From Fictibacillus solisalsi (lineage in GTDB: Bacteria > Bacillota > Bacilli > Bacillales > Fictibacillaceae), in the NCBI RefSeq assembly GCF_900103485.1, contig NZ_FNHW01000005.1:1-64000 (forward strand): a stretch of 64,000 bases of DNA, written 5' to 3'. Position 1 is the stretch's first letter; the number at the start of each line of letters is the position of its first letter. Shown here piece by piece: positions 1 through 8,322 of the stretch. The notes under the pieces are model-generated. The model ran no database searches and was not told the origin of the DNA. It worked only from the letters and a program-made list of their open reading frames with translations. Both the position numbers and the translations under genes were made by a program.

Positions 1-142
1 GTTTCGGATGATCAAAGTTAATAATGTTGTCTTTAGATGTAGATACATCAATAACTACCGTGTTCGTTAGTAGGGCTATAACTTGTCCCTTTATCGCATC
101 TGTTGTTTCAATATGGTTACCGATTTCTACTTCAATGATCTC
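1..142 (-). CDS. DUF2187 (YkvS-like) small protein, partial
   Basis: This leftward frame runs off the left edge of the window. It reads IEVEIGNHIETTDAIKGQVI then ALLTNTVVIDVS, the pattern of the short Bacillus YkvS/DUF2187 proteins, which are small beta-rich proteins of unknown function. The frame opens just after an in-frame TGA at 143-145. It has no ATG, GTG or TTG where the family normally starts; the best-placed codon is ATT at 136, behind a GAGAG stretch. The start codon may therefore be mutated, or a rare ATT start is used. Only about 45 codons are visible. Family call from pattern recognition. Confidence 0.55.
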
Positions 143-252
143 TCACCATCCTAATATAAGTTCATAATAAATATGCCCAGTTGCTGATTCCTGGGCATAT
201 AGTGGTTCGTCTAAACCAATATAACATAGTAAAAGATGACAGGTAAAGGAAA

Positions 253-399
253 ATGACAGAATATTCTGCCGACAAATTGAATAAAAATCAGAACCTCTTT
301 GATATTGAGTTGGTACAGGCTTTAGGTGAAAGTTTCAAGAGTGATAGCATTAATAGCAGTGATCTCAGCAAGGTGGTGCTAATCGACTGGCATAGCTGA
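253..399 (+). CDS. possible small ORF, 48 aa
   Basis: An ATG preceded directly by AAAGGAAA opens 48 codons (MTEYSADKLNKNQNLFDIEL...). The product is hydrophilic, with no membrane segment or recognised motif. Composition is coding-like, but the ribosome site is too close to the ATG to be convincing. It could be the truncated start of a longer gene. Function unknown. Confidence 0.3.
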   Translation: MTEYSADKLNKNQNLFDIELVQALGESFKSDSINSSDLSKVVLIDWHS

Positions 400-751
400 A
401 GAAACTGAAGTTAAATGATACTCGATGAGTCTGCACACCTTTAAGACAACTCGGAAATTTTATTTAAACTTTTAAAAATGTTTACACAAGCAAAAACAAT
501 TGTGATTATACTTATGTAATCAACCACACAAAGTGATAGAACCAAACTCATTTTGTTTCGCTCTTAGTTTCATATACATTCAAGCTATATGCCATTTAGT
601 TTAATAAAAAAAGTTTCACATATCGACTTTCTTATTAAAATCATAAAAAAAACCACATATAATGGAAAAAAGAGTTGATTCATGAAAATTTTAACATTAT
701 TATTGGAGTGAAACTTTTATAAAAACATTTAAAGGGGGAGCTTGAAAAAGG
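400..751. other. intergenic, AT-rich, no gene seen
   Basis: No convincing reading frame. Near 480-530 it contains one of the dispersed TTTACACAAG-type motifs found elsewhere in the window, then an A-rich run with a strong GGGGGAG ribosome-binding site at 733-739 ahead of the Spo0E-like gene. Confidence 0.5.
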
Positions 752-919
752 GTGAATATTAAAGAGTTAACAGAGGAAATTAAAATGCTGCGTGAAGCAT
801 TATACTCAATAGCAAAAAAGAGAAATCATTATTCTGGAAGTGAGATAGTTAGAAAAAGCCAAGAACTAGATAAATTAATAATTTTATACCAAACACTTAA
901 ATATGAAAAACCTTTATGA
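752..919 (+). CDS. Spo0E-like aspartyl-phosphate phosphatase
   Basis: A 55-residue protein starting at GTG (MNIKELTEEIKMLREALYSI...), too short for most gene callers. The second half holds SQELDKLIILYQ, the Spo0E signature (S-x-x-L-D-x-L-I-x-x-Y), behind an amphipathic helix, and the length suits a two-helix Spo0E-like peptide. Proteins of this family dephosphorylate Spo0A-P in the host cytoplasm and delay sporulation. The GTG follows GGGGGAG and a second AAAAGGG. Standing alone with an inverted-repeat terminator about 240 bp downstream, it looks like a monocistronic plasmid modulator of host development. Target specificity (Spo0A or another response regulator) is inference. Confidence 0.8.
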   Translation: MNIKELTEEIKMLREALYSIAKKRNHYSGSEIVRKSQELDKLIILYQTLKYEKPL

Positions 920-1158
920 AAAGAATTTTCCTCAATTACCCATCACTAAATAATAAAAATACGTACCTTTTATGGTTATAAAATAATTGAATCACATAAT
1001 GGAACTATTAAAATCGACTGTAAGATCAATCACGGAACGACAATAAGAATAAGAATACAATATCTATTCATATTAAATAAAGTAGTTTGTGAAAACAAGA
1101 ACAAACTCATTTACGCTTACATAAACAAAAGTGAAAACGAATATAAAAATAATTCTGT

Positions 1159-1192
1159 AAGGTAAGAGCCAATATTAGCTCTTACCTTTTCT
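1159..1192 (+). terminator. rho-independent terminator
   Basis: Arms AAGGTAAGAGC (1159-1169) and GCTCTTACCTT (1178-1188) pair perfectly around an 8-base loop and run into TTTT. It probably ends transcription from the Spo0E-like gene. Confidence 0.8.
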
Positions 1193-1353
1193 GTCCCGTG
1201 AATTCATTATAATCTGTTTTTCCAAAGACAATACCTTCATATAGTAAATATTTGGATGTTGGAGAAACGCTCTGTGTTGCAATTAGGAAAAGTTAAATGG
1301 ATAGTAACCTTAATTATTGCAAAATACGCCTTCCCCTTTCAAAAGAGTTTTCA

Positions 1354-1380
1354 GTAAAGATAATTAGATATTATCTTTAC
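1354..1380. repeat. perfect 11-5-11 inverted repeat upstream of integrase
   Basis: Arms GTAAAGATAAT and ATTATCTTTAC are exact reverse complements around TAGAT, 65 bp before the recombinase start. There is no U-run, so it is not a terminator. An 11-bp arm length suits a tyrosine-recombinase core site or an autoregulatory operator; either use is inference. Confidence 0.6.
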
Positions 1381-1444
1381 TATCGATACATTTATTAACA
1401 AATGATATACTTAAAGAGACAAAGAACGGAAAAGAGGGAGTTCA

Positions 1445-2566
1445 ATGGATTTAGTCGCCTCTATAACGAATGTTACTAATGAAAGATATTTAACTGATCT
1501 TAAGGAATCATTACACGAGAAAAACCTGCTCGATGAGAATCGGAACTTGAATCTTGGCCAAAGCAGAGAAGAGGATTTCTTGGAATGGTTTTTTGCTCTG
1601 AAGATTTATAAGGATGGACGGACCTTTTCACCTCATACAATAAAGGCGTACAAAGCGGATGCCAAAACTTTATTGAATTATATGCTGCAGCATAACTTGT
1701 CTTTCCGGGATATTGGCTTTCCTGAAGTAAAGTCTTACAACGAGTATATAAAAAATAACTATGCAAACAAAACAGCCATACGGAAACTTGACTTCTTTCG
1801 CCGCTTATTAGAGTTTGGCTATGAAACGCATTTTTATAAAGCATTGCTCTCTAGATGGATTGTCAAACCAGCTGCTCAAAAGGGGCACTATATAATAGAA
1901 GAAACTCGTCAAAATCAATCACAAACACGCTTTCAATTACGGGAATTGTCCCAGGAGGATGCAGAGTTTTTAATCTCCTATTTTCCGAAAATCGTGAAGA
2001 CTGATACCTATCGAAAACAGTTGCAAACGCGAAATCTGCTCATTGGATATCTGCTATACACAACGGGTCTTCGGGCAAGTGAACTTCTAAACTTAAATTG
2101 GGGTAGTTTCCGGAAGAATCGCAGAGGTAATTTACTCGTGGATGTGATCGGAAAAGGGAATAAACCTCGAACCATTCCGATAAGGCAAGAAACCAAGGAT
2201 CTGTTGTTTAACTACCGAGAACTCTTAGATGAATCAACCGAATTGAATATTCAGGATACAAGTCCTTTGTTTTATTCCCTATATAATAAGGAAAAAACTC
2301 GTTTCATGAAGAGGCGGTTGACCTATCCATCTTTATATAAAATTGTGAAATCAGCTGTCAAACTCGCGACGCAGAATACAGCAATTAGTCCCCACTGGTT
2401 TCGTCACACTTTTGTAACAGTTATGTTAGAGAATGATGTGCCACTTGCGGTGGTCAAAGACTGGGCGGGTCATTCTGATATCTCCACGACAAATTTATAT
2501 TTAGAACGGATTAACCAAGACAACATGGATGTACATTTAGAGAAATTAAATATGTTTAATAATTAA
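1445..2566 (+). CDS. tyrosine recombinase / integrase
   Basis: A 373-residue phage-integrase-family recombinase. Residues about 45-160 form the SAM-like core-binding domain (SPHTIKAYKADAKTLLNYML). The catalytic domain follows, with Arg I in TTGLRASELL, the beta-hairpin Lys in GKGNKPRTIPI, HWFRH for His-x-x-Arg, GHSD for the second His, and the nucleophile Tyr in TTNLYLERI. All catalytic positions are present, so it should be active in cutting and rejoining DNA through a 3'-phosphotyrosine. The ATG follows GAGGGAG. A fragment of tRNA-Leu lies 16 bp beyond the stop, and a perfect inverted repeat 65 bp before the start, so it probably integrates or excises an element at a tRNA-Leu gene. XerC/D-like dimer resolution is the alternative. 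Confidence 0.92.
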   Translation: MDLVASITNVTNERYLTDLKESLHEKNLLDENRNLNLGQSREEDFLEWFFALKIYKDGRTFSPHTIKAYKADAKTLLNYMLQHNLSFRDIGFPEVKSYNEYIKNNYANKTAIRKLDFFRRLLEFGYETHFYKALLSRWIVKPAAQKGHYIIEETRQNQSQTRFQLRELSQEDAEFLISYFPKIVKTDTYRKQLQTRNLLIGYLLYTTGLRASELLNLNWGSFRKNRRGNLLVDVIGKGNKPRTIPIRQETKDLLFNYRELLDESTELNIQDTSPLFYSLYNKEKTRFMKRRLTYPSLYKIVKSAVKLATQNTAISPHWFRHTFVTVMLENDVPLAVVKDWAGHSDISTTNLYLERINQDNMDVHLEKLNMFNN

Positions 2567-2581
2567 TCTTTAACAGAGAGA

Positions 2582-2626
2582 AACGCGACTCAAACTCATG
2601 TTCCTTCGGGAGTGTCGGTTCGACAC
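2582..2626 (+). other. tRNA-Leu(CAA) 3'-half fragment, probable att site
   Basis: The stretch contains ACTCAAA (anticodon loop, CAA), TTCCTTCGGGAGTGT (variable arm) and CGGTTCGAC (T-arm), in the order and spacing of a Bacillus tRNA-Leu(CAA). It lacks the 5' half, the anticodon stem is imperfect, and the acceptor end is lost after GACAC. It sits 16 bp after the integrase stop. A truncated tRNA beside an integrase is the usual look of an integration scar or attP identity segment. Recognition is from memory of the tRNA sequence. Confidence 0.65.
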
Positions 2627-2818
2627 AAAATGTAACGTCAAATTATTGGGATATTTGAAATTGGTAAAGAATCTACAATTATAATTATATTAATTAATAC
2701 GATAATTATTATGTAAATAGTAAGATAATTGAAAAATTATACTGTTATAAAAGGTCATATTTTACAGAACTTTCATATAGCAAATTTAAAGACGAGGAAT
2801 AAAAAATCAAGTATGTTA

Positions 2819-2843
2819 AAGCGTCCTAAATAGGTGCTTTTTT
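2819..2843 (+). terminator. hairpin with T-run upstream of membrane protein gene
   Basis: AAAGC...CCT and AGG...GCTTT pair around AAAT and run into TTTTTT. No gene lies just upstream, so it may be the end of a lost gene or an attenuator in the leader of the gene at 2907. Confidence 0.45.
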
Positions 2844-2906
2844 ACATTGCTAAAGAAGGAAAATAGCCCCTTTTATCGAATTAAGTGGGAAAAAGGGGAT
2901 GGATTG

Positions 2907-3689
2907 ATGGAAACGGAGAATAAAGTAAGAGGTTACATTAGAGTTGGGCATTTAGTATATATAATCATAATTGCAGTGATTGTCCTTGCTTTCTTTTTAG
3001 TATATGCATTTGGAGGCAGTGAAAATGCGAATACAACGATTGGAACAGCATCTACTGTTTCATCACTGATCTTGTCAGTCATTGCAATTGTAATGACCTT
3101 AATAGATGTAGCAGGGCAAAGACAGTCTATTATGGATTTAAAAGAAACTGCTGAAAAACTAGAAGAGTCAAACGTTAGTGCGGGTAACTTAATTAAAGAT
3201 TTAATCACACAAATTGCTGATTTACAAGATACGCGAGAACAGATGGTGAATTCAGTCGTAGGGATAGTAACTGAAACAATGAACGAAGTTAAAGAAGGAA
3301 ATGATCGTCAAAAGAAACTGCTAGAAAATATAAAAAGTCTAGTCGAAAACGAAAAATATGATGATGTAAAAAGAATAATTGAAAATGCCAAAACTGATGA
3401 AATTGAACTTCCTAATATGGCAAATATAATACCAGAGATGAAAGTACATAAAATGCTTCCACAAGGACTTTATGATAAAGCTAAGAAGCACCTTAGGTCT
3501 AACTTTCGTGAAAACCATGCTTTTATGCATGATGAATTTATGAGATACCTTAGTTTGGTTTTTTTTAGAGAAAGTCGTTCGAATCTTAACCACCTCTATC
3601 TAAAATTATTAAAAGATAATCTTATAAAAGAGTCTTTGACACCGACTGGTGATATTGAAATAACACTAAACAAAAAGTTATTTATGTAA
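2907..3689 (+). CDS. two-pass membrane protein with coiled coil, unknown
   Basis: A 260-residue protein of unrecognised family. Two hydrophobic segments (residues about 15-36, VYIIIIAVIVLAFFLVYAF, and about 50-68) are followed by a long charged coiled-coil stretch (about 70-160, with heptad leucines) and a C-terminal domain of about 90 residues that looks like a small helical or winged-helix fold. I chose ATG 2907 because AAGGGG lies 7 nt upstream; an upstream TTG at 2847 has no ribosome site. It is followed by a terminator and then, same strand, by a nuclease-like gene. Membrane coiled-coil proteins beside nucleases occur in phage-defence loci, but that role here is inference. Confidence 0.7.
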   Translation: METENKVRGYIRVGHLVYIIIIAVIVLAFFLVYAFGGSENANTTIGTASTVSSLILSVIAIVMTLIDVAGQRQSIMDLKETAEKLEESNVSAGNLIKDLITQIADLQDTREQMVNSVVGIVTETMNEVKEGNDRQKKLLENIKSLVENEKYDDVKRIIENAKTDEIELPNMANIIPEMKVHKMLPQGLYDKAKKHLRSNFRENHAFMHDEFMRYLSLVFFRESRSNLNHLYLKLLKDNLIKESLTPTGDIEITLNKKLFM

Positions 3690-3691
3690 CT

Positions 3692-3718
3692 GCATCCATT
3701 TGGGTGCTTTTTATTTTT
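3692..3718 (+). terminator. rho-independent terminator
   Basis: GCATCC (3692-3697) pairs with GGGTGC (3702-3707) around ATTT and runs into a T-rich tail. It separates the membrane protein gene from the downstream nuclease gene. Confidence 0.75.
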
Positions 3719-3880
3719 AATATCCGCTTGTACGCTGTGTATACTTGAAAGTCAAAATACTTTTTTTAAGCGGAATTCATATTAACAATTTGAAAAATAT
3801 GGACATTAATGGTAAAATTTATATATCTTTATGCTAGATTCGACAAAAAAATAGATGTAAATTTAAACGGGGGAAAGCAA

Positions 3881-5353
3881 GTGAAAATAAGTGAAATATT
3901 TAATTTGGAAAAAAACCAGCAAGAATTAGATTTTGTAGATATAGATATTCATTCAGATATACCGTTATTTATAGATCCAGCATTTTTATCAATTAGGAAT
4001 GACAGATGGTCAACTGATGCTATAAGAACTATTCGAAGTTTTTTTCAATATGTTATACAGTTAATAAAAAATGATAGACTAGAAGAAGCGAAACAATTGT
4101 TTGACTATCTTACAGAACCAAATGAGACTAGACTAGGAGTATCTGAAGGTTCTGCTCAAGGTAAAGGAGTAGGGAAGGAAGATACAAAACTAATTTTTGA
4201 AAACTTAGTTGACAGTAAAGCTGTTGAGACAGGCTTGGTAGAAGATTTGGAGGATTGTTTAATTTTTGTTGATGGTTTTGGAAAAGACAAACTATCGGAC
4301 ATGAGTACTAATATTATTAAAAAACACTTGATAGATTATACAAAACAACAATGTGAGTTATGGGGAATATCACTAACATCGAACGTACCTAGCGGTTTTT
4401 TTTGGGATAAAAAAGAAAAGAAATGGATCACCGAATACACAGATATGCTGGTAATTGAAGGGGAGAAGATATTACTAACTCCAAAAGCCATAGTTTCTTA
4501 TAGTAAGGAATATACTCCTCAGAAGTTTAATCAACACTTTGTACTTAACTTCCTACAATCCCAGCACTTAAGTATGAAAAGTTCTCTTGTTCAATATAAA
4601 ACAAATAAAAAGACAGGAGAAGAAATTCCTTTTGTTACTAAGCAAAGTTTAATAGAAGAAGGTCACACAGCTAGTAAAGAAAAATTAAGGGAATTTACTG
4701 AAGAACATCCTGAGGTATTTAAAGACTTTAAACAGCAAGTAAAAAACATAAAGAATTTAAAACCTCTTTCACACACAGACTTCCAGCAGATTCAAAATGA
4801 AAGTGATGATGTCGAAAGTGTAATTGATTATTTAATAGATAAATTTAAAAGAATACCAACAGGAAGAAATAACGCAACTGATTATCATAGACTTACTGTA
4901 GGAGTAATAAGTTTATTATTTTATCCTACATTAACATCCCCCCAGGTTGAACAGGAAATTCATGAGGGTAGGAAACGTATTGATATAACTTTTGATAATT
5001 CATCAAATGAAGGATTTTTCTCGTTACTAGAAACAAGACATAAAACACCATGTGCATATATTTTCATGGAATGTAAGAATTATTCAAGTGACCCTATGAA
5101 TCCTGAATTAGATCAATTATCAGGAAGGTTTTCGTGGAATAAGGGGAAATTTGGTATACTACTGTGTAGGAAAATTGAAAACATGGAACTATTTTTACAA
5201 AGATGCCGAGATACAGCTATGGATGACCGTGGTATAATTATTCCACTTGTTGATGATGATTTGATATATATGCTAAATCAAAAGAAAAATAATAACTATC
5301 AAGCTATTGAGGGTTTCTTACACGATAGATTAAGACAGATAAAACTAGGCTGA
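3881..5353 (+). CDS. putative PD-(D/E)XK-type nuclease, defence-like orphan
   Basis: About 490 residues, unrecognised family. The C-terminal 150 residues carry a restriction-endonuclease-like pattern: an acidic RKRIDITF strand, then IFMECKNYS (E-x-K, as in PD-(D/E)XK), then a DQLSGRFSWNKGKFGILLC helix and strand. The N-terminal two-thirds is a charged alpha/beta region (ELDFVDIDIHSDIPLFIDP) without a motif I know. The start is probably GTG 3881, seven bases after ACGGGGG; the in-frame ATG at 3809 has no ribosome site. It is downstream of the membrane coiled-coil gene and ends at a strong terminator. It may be a DNA-cutting effector of a defence pair; biochemical role unknown. Confidence 0.65.
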   Translation: MKISEIFNLEKNQQELDFVDIDIHSDIPLFIDPAFLSIRNDRWSTDAIRTIRSFFQYVIQLIKNDRLEEAKQLFDYLTEPNETRLGVSEGSAQGKGVGKEDTKLIFENLVDSKAVETGLVEDLEDCLIFVDGFGKDKLSDMSTNIIKKHLIDYTKQQCELWGISLTSNVPSGFFWDKKEKKWITEYTDMLVIEGEKILLTPKAIVSYSKEYTPQKFNQHFVLNFLQSQHLSMKSSLVQYKTNKKTGEEIPFVTKQSLIEEGHTASKEKLREFTEEHPEVFKDFKQQVKNIKNLKPLSHTDFQQIQNESDDVESVIDYLIDKFKRIPTGRNNATDYHRLTVGVISLLFYPTLTSPQVEQEIHEGRKRIDITFDNSSNEGFFSLLETRHKTPCAYIFMECKNYSSDPMNPELDQLSGRFSWNKGKFGILLCRKIENMELFLQRCRDTAMDDRGIIIPLVDDDLIYMLNQKKNNNYQAIEGFLHDRLRQIKLG

Positions 5354-5447
5354 ATAGAGTGACACAGATTTAGAGCAACAGCTCTATCCTGAAAAACAAC
5401 ACTCAAAATTGTCATAAAATTTATTACTAATCGTCAGAACAATACCT

Positions 5448-5476
5448 AAAAAGGGGCCTTCTTGGGTCCCCTTTTT
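5448..5476 (+). terminator. rho-independent terminator
   Basis: AAAAAGGGG and CCCCTTTTT pair around a short CCTTCTTGGGT loop. Its flanks resemble the terminator at 25326-25356 (both begin with CAGAACA...ACCTAAAA), so the two terminator modules may share ancestry. Confidence 0.85.
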
Positions 5477-6289
5477 ATCGTGCTATGGATTGGGTATATT
5501 TTCTCTTAGGGTATTTATTACCTTTTGTTTAAAAAGTGTCTGGTAGCGTGGATGAGGGCACTAAGAAGAGAACTTAACCTTTTATGTACGACCTGTTGTA
5601 CTCATCTTATTTATTCTCTTCATAGAGTAAGCATGACAATATATAGCTACTTGTCTCAACTTGCTATATACTGATTTTTGCTCTTCGCACTTGGTATGAC
5701 ATTGATGACTGATTTACTAACTCCAAAATAAGCGACTAGGAAGTTTAGTATGAAAGCCGCCAAAAATAAAAACACATACCCTCCTCCATGAACCCACTCT
5801 TTTCCGCACAGACTACCTTTTTAATTAAATTTATCTCAGCAAACCAAAAGAAGAGAGAGCTTTAGCCTTTGTGAATACAATAATGCAAAAAACATGCCGT
5901 ATCCAATATAACCTAATTTAATTGATTGAGCTAACATGGCGAAGCCCACCCTGAGGTGCCTGGGATTCCGGGGACAAGCGGAAAACGCTCACTCTTACAT
6001 AGTAGGATGGGCGTTTTTTATTTTGCGCTAAACCTACGCGACTTTCTTACCTTATGCGTTGAAAAAAGTGTAACGGAAACTGCGCGATCCTGAAAACCGG
6101 TCCGTATGTGGCTTATACAATACTCGACCATATTCCGAAAGTCTCTAAACACCTCAAAAAATTAAAAAGTTACTTGCGCGACACTGGGTGTATATCGAGC
6201 GATATACCAGCATCGTAATAATTATTCAAATCTCAAACACTTCGGTAAGGCGTGGCCGTCTCAACGAAGATTACATGTGGAATTAGCAA
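5477..6289. other. non-coding stretch with relics
   Basis: No intact gene. It holds the inverted EIIC relic at 5690-5845 and a hairpin with a T-run near 5982-6020 (AAAACGC pairing with GCGTTTT). The 6020-6290 part shows higher GC and coding-like triplets but stops in every frame, probably further decayed coding DNA. Confidence 0.5.
5690..5845 (-). pseudogene. relic of mannose-family PTS EIIC gene
   Basis: Read leftward, 5812 to 5690 translates to pieces of EIIC (VFLFLAAFILNFLVAYFG, SKSVINVIPS). It matches the EIIC gene at 14762-15514, around 15160-15285, nearly base for base, including TGGGTTCAT...GGAGG.TATGT and AAATCAGTCATCAATGTCAT. A short deletion removes part of ASI. No start or end survives. 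It is therefore a fragment of a paralogous or rearranged copy of the PTS cluster, lying 9 kb away in the opposite orientation. Confidence 0.85.
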
Positions 6290-6319
6290 TAAAAAAAGAC
6301 ACCGAACATTAGGTGTCTT
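6290..6319 (-). terminator. rho-independent terminator
   Basis: On the minus strand AAGACACC pairs with GGTGTCTT around TAATGTTC and is followed by a run of Ts. It lies 11 bp past the stop of the membrane protein gene at 6331-6819. Confidence 0.85.
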
Positions 6320-6330
6320 AGAAGAAAGGC

Positions 6331-6819
6331 TTATCCAAAATCGAAGGGAAGGTCTACTCCTATACTTTTTAGAAAAGCAGCAATGGCGGATACTGCTGCC
6401 ACTAATTCACCAAATACAATAAAATAACCCATTACCGAGCTTCCTTTACGTTTAATACTTATATAAGAAACCATATCCGCTAAGCCTGTGAAAAATCCAG
6501 CTAAACCTAACAATAATGCTGCTAATCCAATGATATTTAACCACCAAAAAGGTGCGAAGTGATACTGCACCGCCCAAATAGATATCAAAATAATTCCGAC
6601 TATTATATTAGAAGTAAATTGACTATCCTTAGGTAATATTCTTGAAATCTCTACTGTAAAGCCCATAAGAGCGAAAAGTAAGCATACTACACTAATCACT
6701 ATAGTTACGATTTGGTTTCCGAAATATGAGTTATTAAAATAAAGCATAATACCTACAACTAGGAAAGCTACGACAATAGAAAGTCCATTAATAGTACTTT
6801 TCTTTTCAGCAGGTTCCAT
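6331..6819 (-). CDS. four-pass membrane protein, unknown
   Basis: A 162-residue integral membrane protein. Hydrophobic segments lie at residues about 12-28, 36-55, 68-84 and 93-115, with a further weakly hydrophobic C-terminal helix, and the soluble parts are short. The ATG follows AAGGAG with 8 nt spacing, and a terminator follows the stop, so it is an intact monocistronic gene. No catalytic motif is visible. It resembles the many small membrane proteins on Bacillus accessory elements. Its neighbours on both sides are decayed, so context gives no function. Confidence 0.75.
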   Translation of the reverse strand: MEPAEKKSTINGLSIVVAFLVVGIMLYFNNSYFGNQIVTIVISVVCLLFALMGFTVEISRILPKDSQFTSNIIVGIILISIWAVQYHFAPFWWLNIIGLAALLLGLAGFFTGLADMVSYISIKRKGSSVMGYFIVFGELVAAVSAIAAFLKSIGVDLPFDFG

Positions 6820-6982
6820 CTATTCAACTCCTTATTAGTAATAATACCAGGTGCCTCCAATTCACCGCTATATAAATTTCGCGATCGTAACACAAAGATT
6901 AACCGCACGCCAAATGTACGTCGATATGCTGACGCGAACCTATGATAATGGAAGCGCAGAAAGAAGCGGTTATTAACGAGGC

Positions 6983-7261
6983 GTGCCTGCACCTAAGTCC
7001 TATAAGCTGACCGCTACCGTGGATAATACAAAGCCTAAGCAAAACGCGACCATTCATTTAATGGTTAAAGGGCTTCCTAGCGGCTCCTATAAGTCAGTGT
7101 TCCATTACAAGAGTAAAGACACCGTTTATACCGGCACAATCGGCAAATCAAAAGCAGTAAAGATTGGTCGTGCAGCCAAAGGGTATAAAGTGGTTATCGA
7201 TGTATCTTCCACCTATAAAGGGAAAAAGTATACAGCGAAGACTTCATTTACTCCAAAGTAA
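6983..7261 (+). pseudogene. C-terminal remnant of MBL-fold (ComEC/Rec2-like) hydrolase
   Basis: The open frame (GTG at 6983) gives 92 residues with a repetitive beta-sandwich look (KLTATVDNTKPKQNATIHLMV). Upstream bases 6880-6975 read as coding in other frames before stops, so the 5' part is gone. It ends 15 bp before a DUF3006 gene. In Bacillus, DUF3006 genes usually follow genes for ComEC/Rec2-like MBL-fold hydrolases, whose tails have such add-on domains. Assignment rests on that context more than on a motif. No ribosome site precedes the GTG. Confidence 0.5.
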
Positions 7262-7276
7262 GGATGTGATCCAGAA

Positions 7277-7486
7277 ATGAAAGGGATTATTGATCGCTTT
7301 GAAGAAGATCTTGTAGTCGTTGAAATCGGGAATAATACGCAAGATTTCGATAAGAGGCTTTTTCCTGCTGATGCCTCACCTGGAGATGTGGTAACCATAG
7401 AGGGAGATAAAATTACCATCCTCAAAGACGAAACAGCAAAGCGAAGAAAAGAAGTAGAAGATTTAATGAATGAACTATTCGAATAA
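7277..7486 (+). CDS. DUF3006 domain protein
   Basis: A 69-residue acidic protein (MKGIIDRFEEDLVVVEIGNN...LFPADASPGDVVTIEGD) with the DUF3006 pattern: a start resembling a small beta-barrel that binds or folds around a D-R-F-E-x-D-x-A/V-V-V motif, then a P-x-x-x-x-x-G-D-V turn. ATG follows AAGGATGTG. It normally accompanies an MBL-fold hydrolase gene; here that partner is reduced to a tail, so this is probably a stranded partner gene. A terminator follows directly. Molecular role unknown. Confidence 0.8.
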   Translation: MKGIIDRFEEDLVVVEIGNNTQDFDKRLFPADASPGDVVTIEGDKITILKDETAKRRKEVEDLMNELFE

Positions 7487-7490
7487 TGCT

Positions 7491-7522
7491 TAAAAGACTT
7501 TCTTCTTGAAAGTCTTTTTTTT
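7491..7522 (+). terminator. rho-independent terminator
   Basis: AAAAGACTTTC and GAAAGTCTTTT pair around TTCTT and continue into a T-run, immediately after the DUF3006 gene. Confidence 0.9.
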
Positions 7523-7529
7523 GGCTATT

Positions 7530-8016
7530 TTCGTAACATTTTATTATAGGGAGGTGCTCAAATCAGTAGGATGTAAAAGCACCAATCTCAAAGGTTTGTT
7601 GTCAATTTAAAGTGTGTGACCATGTGAATCAAATATCACATTTTAGAAGAAATTCTCAAAACTCACTGGAATTCTTGTCTTACTCTTAAAATTTATACCT
7701 TGCGGTTAAATTGGTGTCCGACAGTTCAAATATTGTGGTCGTATCGCCTCTTGGTGTTCATACCGGTTTAAATTAGATTATTGCTTTTTGGAGTAGCCAT
7801 TTTTCAAATGCCTCATTGCCTGTGTCGGAATCGAGGTCTTTTCCGCTGTAAGAAAAATCTTGTGACCATAGTTGGATGAAGGAGCGCCTCCTCCCAAATC
7901 GCTCTACCAAGTTTTTCGAGACAACACTTCAATTACGAACCCAGTCCTTCGCAAATGGAGCTTCTAGGATCATACATTGATCAGAATGGGATGGGAAGAA
8001 GAGACCTTGTAAAACG
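7530..8016. other. no intact gene
   Basis: No frame of useful length on either strand. Scattered codon-like stretches suggest decayed coding DNA leading into the DnaD-like remnant, but nothing identifiable. Confidence 0.4.
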
Positions 8017-8322
8017 AAAGAGACGGGAGAGCGCAGTAAAGAGATCGCCTATGCCAAGAGCTGGCTAAACCGTTTGGTTTCTCAAAAGATCTTGACGGAG
8101 GATGCTACTAAAAAGGCCAGTGAGGAACATCAAAGAAAACGGCAAAATCATAATGTCCGGCCATTCCGGCCAAATCAAAGGGTTACAGCTTTACCGGAGT
8201 ATCTTAAAGAAAATGAACCTAAGAAGAAGCCGGCTGAGCTTACCAACGAGGAAAAAGACAACAGATCTGGCTTGAAAACCTGTTAAAAGATATTTAATTC
8301 AGGAGGGAAAGTCCATGATAAA
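8017..8322 (+). pseudogene. remnant of phage DnaD-like replication protein
   Basis: The reading KETGERSKEIAYAKSWLNRL followed by VRPFRPNQRVTALPEYLKE looks like the tail of a phage/plasmid DnaD-domain replication protein, which loads the replicative helicase. It lacks its first domain. Near 8260 the poly-A run in GAGGAAAAAGAC has lost one base: reading one frame over restores RQQIWLENLLKDI and a stop at 8322, whereas the open frame ends prematurely at 8286. It is truncated and frameshifted. The DnaD label is moderately supported; phage origin fits recU and terminase remnants nearby. Confidence 0.55.

Larger units (their letters stand above)
920..1444. other. intergenic between Spo0E-like gene and integrase
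   Basis: Mostly AT-rich non-coding sequence. It contains the terminator at 1159-1188 and the perfect inverted repeat at 1354-1380 (listed separately), and an integrase ribosome site AAAAGAGGGAG just before 1445. No gene seen. Confidence 0.5.

Noticed and set aside
7990-8016. GAGACCTTGTAAAACGAA shared with 47645 and nearly with 48575, considered as a mobile repeat
   Set aside because: Match is only about 18 bp, without a conserved boundary or inverted ends. May be chance or a trace of a shared decayed gene; not supportable.
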